Assembly: GCA_040830545.1 (NCBI GenBank)
Contig: JBFOMB010000031.1
Coordinates: 1-45,131, forward strand
From: HXMU1420-2 sp040830545
Lineage (GTDB): Bacteria > Pseudomonadota > Alphaproteobacteria > Rhodobacterales > Rhodobacteraceae
Length of the DNA: 45,131 bases
Direction of reading: 5' to 3'
Below are positions 41,897-45,131 of this stretch, in pieces. Position numbers and translations under genes: made by a program. Numbering within the stretch: the stretch's first letter is position 1; each line of letters opens with the position of its first letter. The notes below the pieces were generated by a model. The model saw only the letters and a list, made by a program, of their open reading frames with translations. It was not told the DNA's origin and searched no databases.

Positions 41897-42766
41897 ATGA
41901 CGCAATCTTCGCCCATACCGGTTTTCTCGCTCTACGGCGAAACGGATGACGTCCCTGACGTGATCCATTGCGAAACACTTTCGGTGCGCGCCCCAATTCA
42001 TGAATGGCGCATATCTCCGCATCGCCACGCCCAATTCGCCCAGCTGTTTCTGTTCACATCCGGGCAGATCGACGTGATCGCGGATGATATGAAGCAAACA
42101 CTGTCTGCAGGCGCGTTCTTTTTCGCGCCAATGCTGTGTGTGCACAGTTTCCGGTTTGAGCCCGGCACCGAGGGGCAAGTGTTTTCGTTACCGGTGAACG
42201 TCCTGAACGCGGCAGGTCAGGCCACACCTGAATTGCGCAGCGCCCTTGCAAAACCTGTTGCTGGCAGGGTGACGTCTGTTTTGGGAGCACAATGCGCGCT
42301 GCTGGCCGAAATTTGCGAAGGTCGCAGTCCCTTTCGTACGCACCTCGCCATGACAATGGCGCAAACGGTTCTTGGCCTCGTGGCGGGCACCCACCGGCAG
42401 GACCCCGACGTGTGGCACCCTGTGCGTGCGGTCCAGCCGCAGGAACGAATGGACCGGTTCGATACCATGATCCGCATGCATTTGTCAGACAGGTGGACGG
42501 CATCTGACTACGCTTCGGAATTGGCGATGTCGCCCGGTCATCTTAGTCGGTTGTGTCGCGCGTCAACCGGGATGGGAGCAACCGCCTATATCGAACAAGC
42601 CCGCATGGCAGAGGCGCAGCGCATGTTGGCGTTCACCCAACTGCCGGTCGCGGAAGTTGGGTTCAGATTGGGGTATTCCGACCCATCCTATTTCACACGC
42701 AGGTTCCAGAAAACAACAGGAAACACGCCCCGAGCTTACCGCGCACGGTTCACGCGCCAGGGTTAG
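41897..42766 (+). CDS. pobR: AraC-family regulator PobR
   Basis: A 289-residue AraC/XylS regulator with an N-terminal cupin-like sensor (HRHAQFAQLFLF, GAFFFAPMLCVHSF) and a C-terminal double helix-turn-helix at about residues 190-285 (SDYASELAMSPGHLSRLCR and VAEVGFRLGYSDPSYFTRRF). Its divergent position to pobA identifies it as the likely 4-hydroxybenzoate-responsive activator. No strong ribosome-binding site marks the start: ATG 41897 gives the usual N-terminus (SPIPVFSLYGE), while ATG 41861 would add 12 residues. The pobA promoter and PobR operator should lie in 41796-41896, but no clear repeat was found there. Confidence 0.88.
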   Translation: MTQSSPIPVFSLYGETDDVPDVIHCETLSVRAPIHEWRISPHRHAQFAQLFLFTSGQIDVIADDMKQTLSAGAFFFAPMLCVHSFRFEPGTEGQVFSLPVNVLNAAGQATPELRSALAKPVAGRVTSVLGAQCALLAEICEGRSPFRTHLAMTMAQTVLGLVAGTHRQDPDVWHPVRAVQPQERMDRFDTMIRMHLSDRWTASDYASELAMSPGHLSRLCRASTGMGATAYIEQARMAEAQRMLAFTQLPVAEVGFRLGYSDPSYFTRRFQKTTGNTPRAYRARFTRQG

Positions 42767-43042
42767 GTTGATGGTCCAGTTTTCTCTCTCGGATTGATGC
42801 AGGCTGTTGGGTTGTTGCTCTCGTCTGACAAGGGTCTGTGTATTTCCGTTGACAGCCAGCGGGACTCTCGGGCAGCGTCTGAGCTCAGGATCAATGTGGA
42901 CGGCAGTCGGCACGTGGCATGTATGATGATCGATAGGCTGGGACGCCGGGCAACCGGATGTGATCTCGTCGTCTGACGGAGGGGCAAAGCGCATCGTGTG
43001 CGCTTGCCTCTGACTTCGTCTAACATCTGCGGATCTTTCTAC
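42767..43042. other. 276-bp intergenic stretch, no convincing gene
   Basis: The longest gene-free stretch of the window. A 60-codon plus-strand frame (42794-42976) and an 87-codon minus-strand frame (42763-43026) are open, but neither resembles a protein I recognise; decayed insertion-sequence material is possible. An imperfect hairpin lies at about 42979-43010, with arms GGCAAAGCGCA and TGCGCTTGCC, without a T-run. It must contain the promoter of the hydantoinase gene and the end of pobR transcription. Confidence 0.4.
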
Positions 43043-45131
43043 ATGCAAAATATGAACGGGTTTCGACTCGCCGTTGATATCGGCGGCACGTTTACTGACA
43101 CGGTTCTGGTCACACCTCAGTCGGACATTATTGCTACGACCAAGACGCCGACCACGCCGGTGAACCCCACGCGCGGCGCATTAGCTGGGGTCGAGCGGGT
43201 ATTGGCAGAGGCGGGGGTTGCCTGGGAACAGGTAGGCGGGTTCATCCACGGCACCACATTGGCGACAAACGCACTGATCGAACGACGCGGAGCGACCGTG
43301 GCGACCGTTACGACCGCAGGTTTTCGCGACATCCTCGAAATCGCCTACGAGCGGCGGTACAGCCAGTACGACATCAACCTGGTGAAGCCTGATCTGATCG
43401 TGCCCCGTTCGCGCGCGTTCACGGTGGGTGGGCGGATGGATGTACGCGGCAATGAATTGCTGCCACTGGACGAATGCGCGGTGTCGGAGCTGGCGGAAGC
43501 GATTTCGGACAGCGGAGCTGAGGCTGTGGCGATTTGTTTGCTGCACGCCTATGCCAACCCAGCGCACGAATTGCGGTTGCGCACCTTGTTGCAGGCGAAA
43601 AACCCGGATCTGGTGATTTCTTTATCCCACGAAGTCAGTCCCGAGGCACGCGAGTTCGACCGGCTGTGCACTACGATTGCCAACGCCTATATCCAACCGC
43701 AGATGGCCGGATACCTTGCAGAATTTCAGACGAGGTTTACGGCGGCTGGGTTGAGATGCCCGATCCTGATGATGACAGCGGGTGGCGGCATGACGACCAT
43801 GGAAACCGCTGCGCGCCTGCCGATCCGATTGGTCGAGTCCGGCCCTGCTGGCGGGGCAATCCTGGCCGCGCGGATCGCGGCCGAGACAGGCGAGCGTGAG
43901 GTGCTGAGTTTTGACATGGGCGGCACAACGGCCAAGCTCTGTCTGATCGACGCGTTTCGCCCGCAATCCGCTCGCAAATTCGAAATCGCCCGTGCGGCGC
44001 GGTTCATCAAAGGATCGGGTATGCCGGTTCGTATTCCTGTGATCGAAATGATCGAGATCGGGGCAGGGGGAGGCTCCATCGCGCACGTCGACCGGCTGGA
44101 CCGGTTGCAGGTTGGGCCGGAAAGCGCCGGGTCAGAGCCCGGACCTGCGGCTTTTGGTAAAGGTGGCATTTCGCCTACGGTTACCGATGCAGATGTAGTG
44201 CAAGGTTTGATCGAGCCGGGGCGGTTTGCAGAAGGCCGCTTGTCAATTGATGTAACCGCAGCAGAAGAGGCGCTTGAGGCGGATGTGGGCAGGCCCTTGT
44301 CGCTCGACGCGGCGCAAGCGGCCCAAGGTGTCAGCGAGATCGTGGACGAAAACATGGCCGCCGCAGGACGAATGCACGCCGTCGAGTCCGGCAAGGATTT
44401 GAGCGCCCGTGTGATGATCGCATTTGGCGGCAACGGTCCGCTGCATGCAACCCGTTTGGCCAGACGGACTCAAGTAGACCGCATCGTGATTCCGCGCGAT
44501 CCCGGGGTCGGGTCTGCTGTGGGCTTCCTCTATGCCCCTGTATCGTTTGAGATCATTCGCTCGCGTCACGCCACCTTGGATGCGTTGGATCTGGAGGGGC
44601 TCAATGCATTTTTTCGCGAGATGATCGCAGAGGCAGAGGCCGTAGTGCGCGCCGGTGCGCCAGACGGTCCGCTAATGTATCGCAGGCAGGCCTTCATGCG
44701 GTATCATGGTCAGGGACACGAAATTGAGATTCCCCTGCCGGACCGGGATCTGACGGACGATGACATCCGGGATCTGCAGGGGGCATTTGAGGCCGAGTAT
44801 AGTCGGCAATTCAGTCGCGCTGTGCCGGGCATGACGATAGAAATCCTAAATTGGGGCCTCGATGTCTCTTCTGCGCCCTTGGCTTTGGCGAAGTATTCCC
44901 CGACCTCCTCGCCAAGGCAGGTGGTTGCCACGGAGCACCGCGAAATCCTGTGCGACCTGACCGCCACTTGGCGTGTCGCTGGCGTCTTCGATCGGACATC
45001 GCTGGCACCGGGCGATATGCTCGTCGGACCGGCCTTGATCGTAGAGGCTCAGACCACAACCTTCGTCAGCGCTGATTTCACGGCCAACATTGACAGCGGC
45101 GGTAACATTTGGCTGACCCGCAAACGGGAGG
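43043..45131 (+). CDS. hydantoinase/oxoprolinase subunit A (HyuA), 3' end beyond the window
   Basis: An open frame of 696 codons without a stop up to the window end. It starts MQNMNGFRLAVDIGGTFTD, the N-terminal hydantoinase A signature (ASKHA-like nucleotide-binding DIGGTFTD). SLSHEVSPEAREFDR, SFDMGGTTAKLCLID and IAFGGNGPLH follow in family order. The last residues read TFVSADFTANIDSGGNIW, close to the usual C-terminus, so only a few codons are missing. It is an ATP-dependent cyclic-amide hydrolase or carboxylase subunit (hydantoin, 5-oxoproline, acetophenone or acetone type). Subunit B probably follows outside the window. A second ATG at 43052 is an alternative start. Confidence 0.9.
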   Translation, partial: MQNMNGFRLAVDIGGTFTDTVLVTPQSDIIATTKTPTTPVNPTRGALAGVERVLAEAGVAWEQVGGFIHGTTLATNALIERRGATVATVTTAGFRDILEIAYERRYSQYDINLVKPDLIVPRSRAFTVGGRMDVRGNELLPLDECAVSELAEAISDSGAEAVAICLLHAYANPAHELRLRTLLQAKNPDLVISLSHEVSPEAREFDRLCTTIANAYIQPQMAGYLAEFQTRFTAAGLRCPILMMTAGGGMTTMETAARLPIRLVESGPAGGAILAARIAAETGEREVLSFDMGGTTAKLCLIDAFRPQSARKFEIARAARFIKGSGMPVRIPVIEMIEIGAGGGSIAHVDRLDRLQVGPESAGSEPGPAAFGKGGISPTVTDADVVQGLIEPGRFAEGRLSIDVTAAEEALEADVGRPLSLDAAQAAQGVSEIVDENMAAAGRMHAVESGKDLSARVMIAFGGNGPLHATRLARRTQVDRIVIPRDPGVGSAVGFLYAPVSFEIIRSRHATLDALDLEGLNAFFREMIAEAEAVVRAGAPDGPLMYRRQAFMRYHGQGHEIEIPLPDRDLTDDDIRDLQGAFEAEYSRQFSRAVPGMTIEILNWGLDVSSAPLALAKYSPTSSPRQVVATEHREILCDLTATWRVAGVFDRTSLAPGDMLVGPALIVEAQTTTFVSADFTANIDSGGNIWLTRKRE

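Noticed and set aside
1..45131. CRISPR arrays, tRNA or rRNA genes, prophage or intact insertion sequences
   Set aside because: No regularly spaced repeats, cloverleaf candidates, ribosomal RNA segments, integrases or transposases were recognised on either strand.

Overview
The window looks like chromosomal DNA from a marine alphaproteobacterium of the Rhodobacterales (Roseobacter group). This is judged from the GC-rich coding sequence, the gene families, the close match of Xsc, Tpa, TauR and MatB to sequences remembered from that group, and an intergenic GC-hairpin element typical of it. Gene density is very high and many genes overlap by ATGA or TGATG. No tRNA, rRNA, CRISPR array, intact insertion sequence or prophage was seen. 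No gene-free stretch exceeds 300 bp; the longest is 42767-43042.

Region 1 (1-9359, minus strand) is a ten-gene run read from 9359 towards 1. It encodes a class I glutamine amidotransferase, a cytosine-deaminase-like amidohydrolase, an FAD-linked oxidase, a TfdA-type dioxygenase, a Tat-exported family 5 solute-binding protein, a DUF2165 membrane protein, a ureohydrolase, a DOPA-4,5-dioxygenase-like protein, an SDR and a Baeyer-Villiger-type monooxygenase. The monooxygenase carries an in-frame amber codon. The set reads as a catabolic pathway for an unidentified nitrogen-rich organic compound. A divergent RidA gene (9472-9867) lies next to it.

Region 2 (9874-25805) is a taurine/sulfonate dissimilation block. 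Tpa would convert taurine to sulfoacetaldehyde and Xsc would cleave that to acetyl phosphate and sulfite. Pta or AckA would use the acetyl phosphate, a dedicated small citrate synthase would take the acetyl-CoA, and a cytoplasmic SoeABC would oxidise sulfite to sulfate. The MocR-type regulator TauR lies directly upstream of xsc. Matching pairs of TGGACATA and TGGCCCTA boxes, 23 bp apart, precede both xsc and tpa, and a related pair sits at tauR. Between tauR and tpa lie a coiled-coil methyltransferase-like gene, an arsR-type repressor with a DUF318/ArsP-like permease, and a GNAT gene. No taurine transporter or alanine dehydrogenase gene is in the window.

Region 3 (26009-35523) starts with a secreted PafA-like phosphatase, divergent from tpa. 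Then comes a minus-strand cluster read from 35523 to 27705: a thiolase-fold protein lacking two canonical catalytic residues, a DUF35 protein fused to a degenerate SDR, a cyclase/formamidase-type hydrolase, an SDR, a NylB-like serine hydrolase, an AMP-dependent acyl-CoA ligase and a class V aminotransferase. The first two proteins resemble the thiolase-like/DUF35 retro-aldolase complexes of steroid side-chain degradation and are the most novel pair here.

Region 4 (35698-45131) holds a lipoprotein MltB-type transglycosylase and a YdcF-type protein, then malonyl-CoA synthetase (matB), a PhzS-like flavin monooxygenase, pobA and a divergent AraC-family pobR. It ends with a hydantoinase/oxoprolinase subunit A gene that runs off the window.
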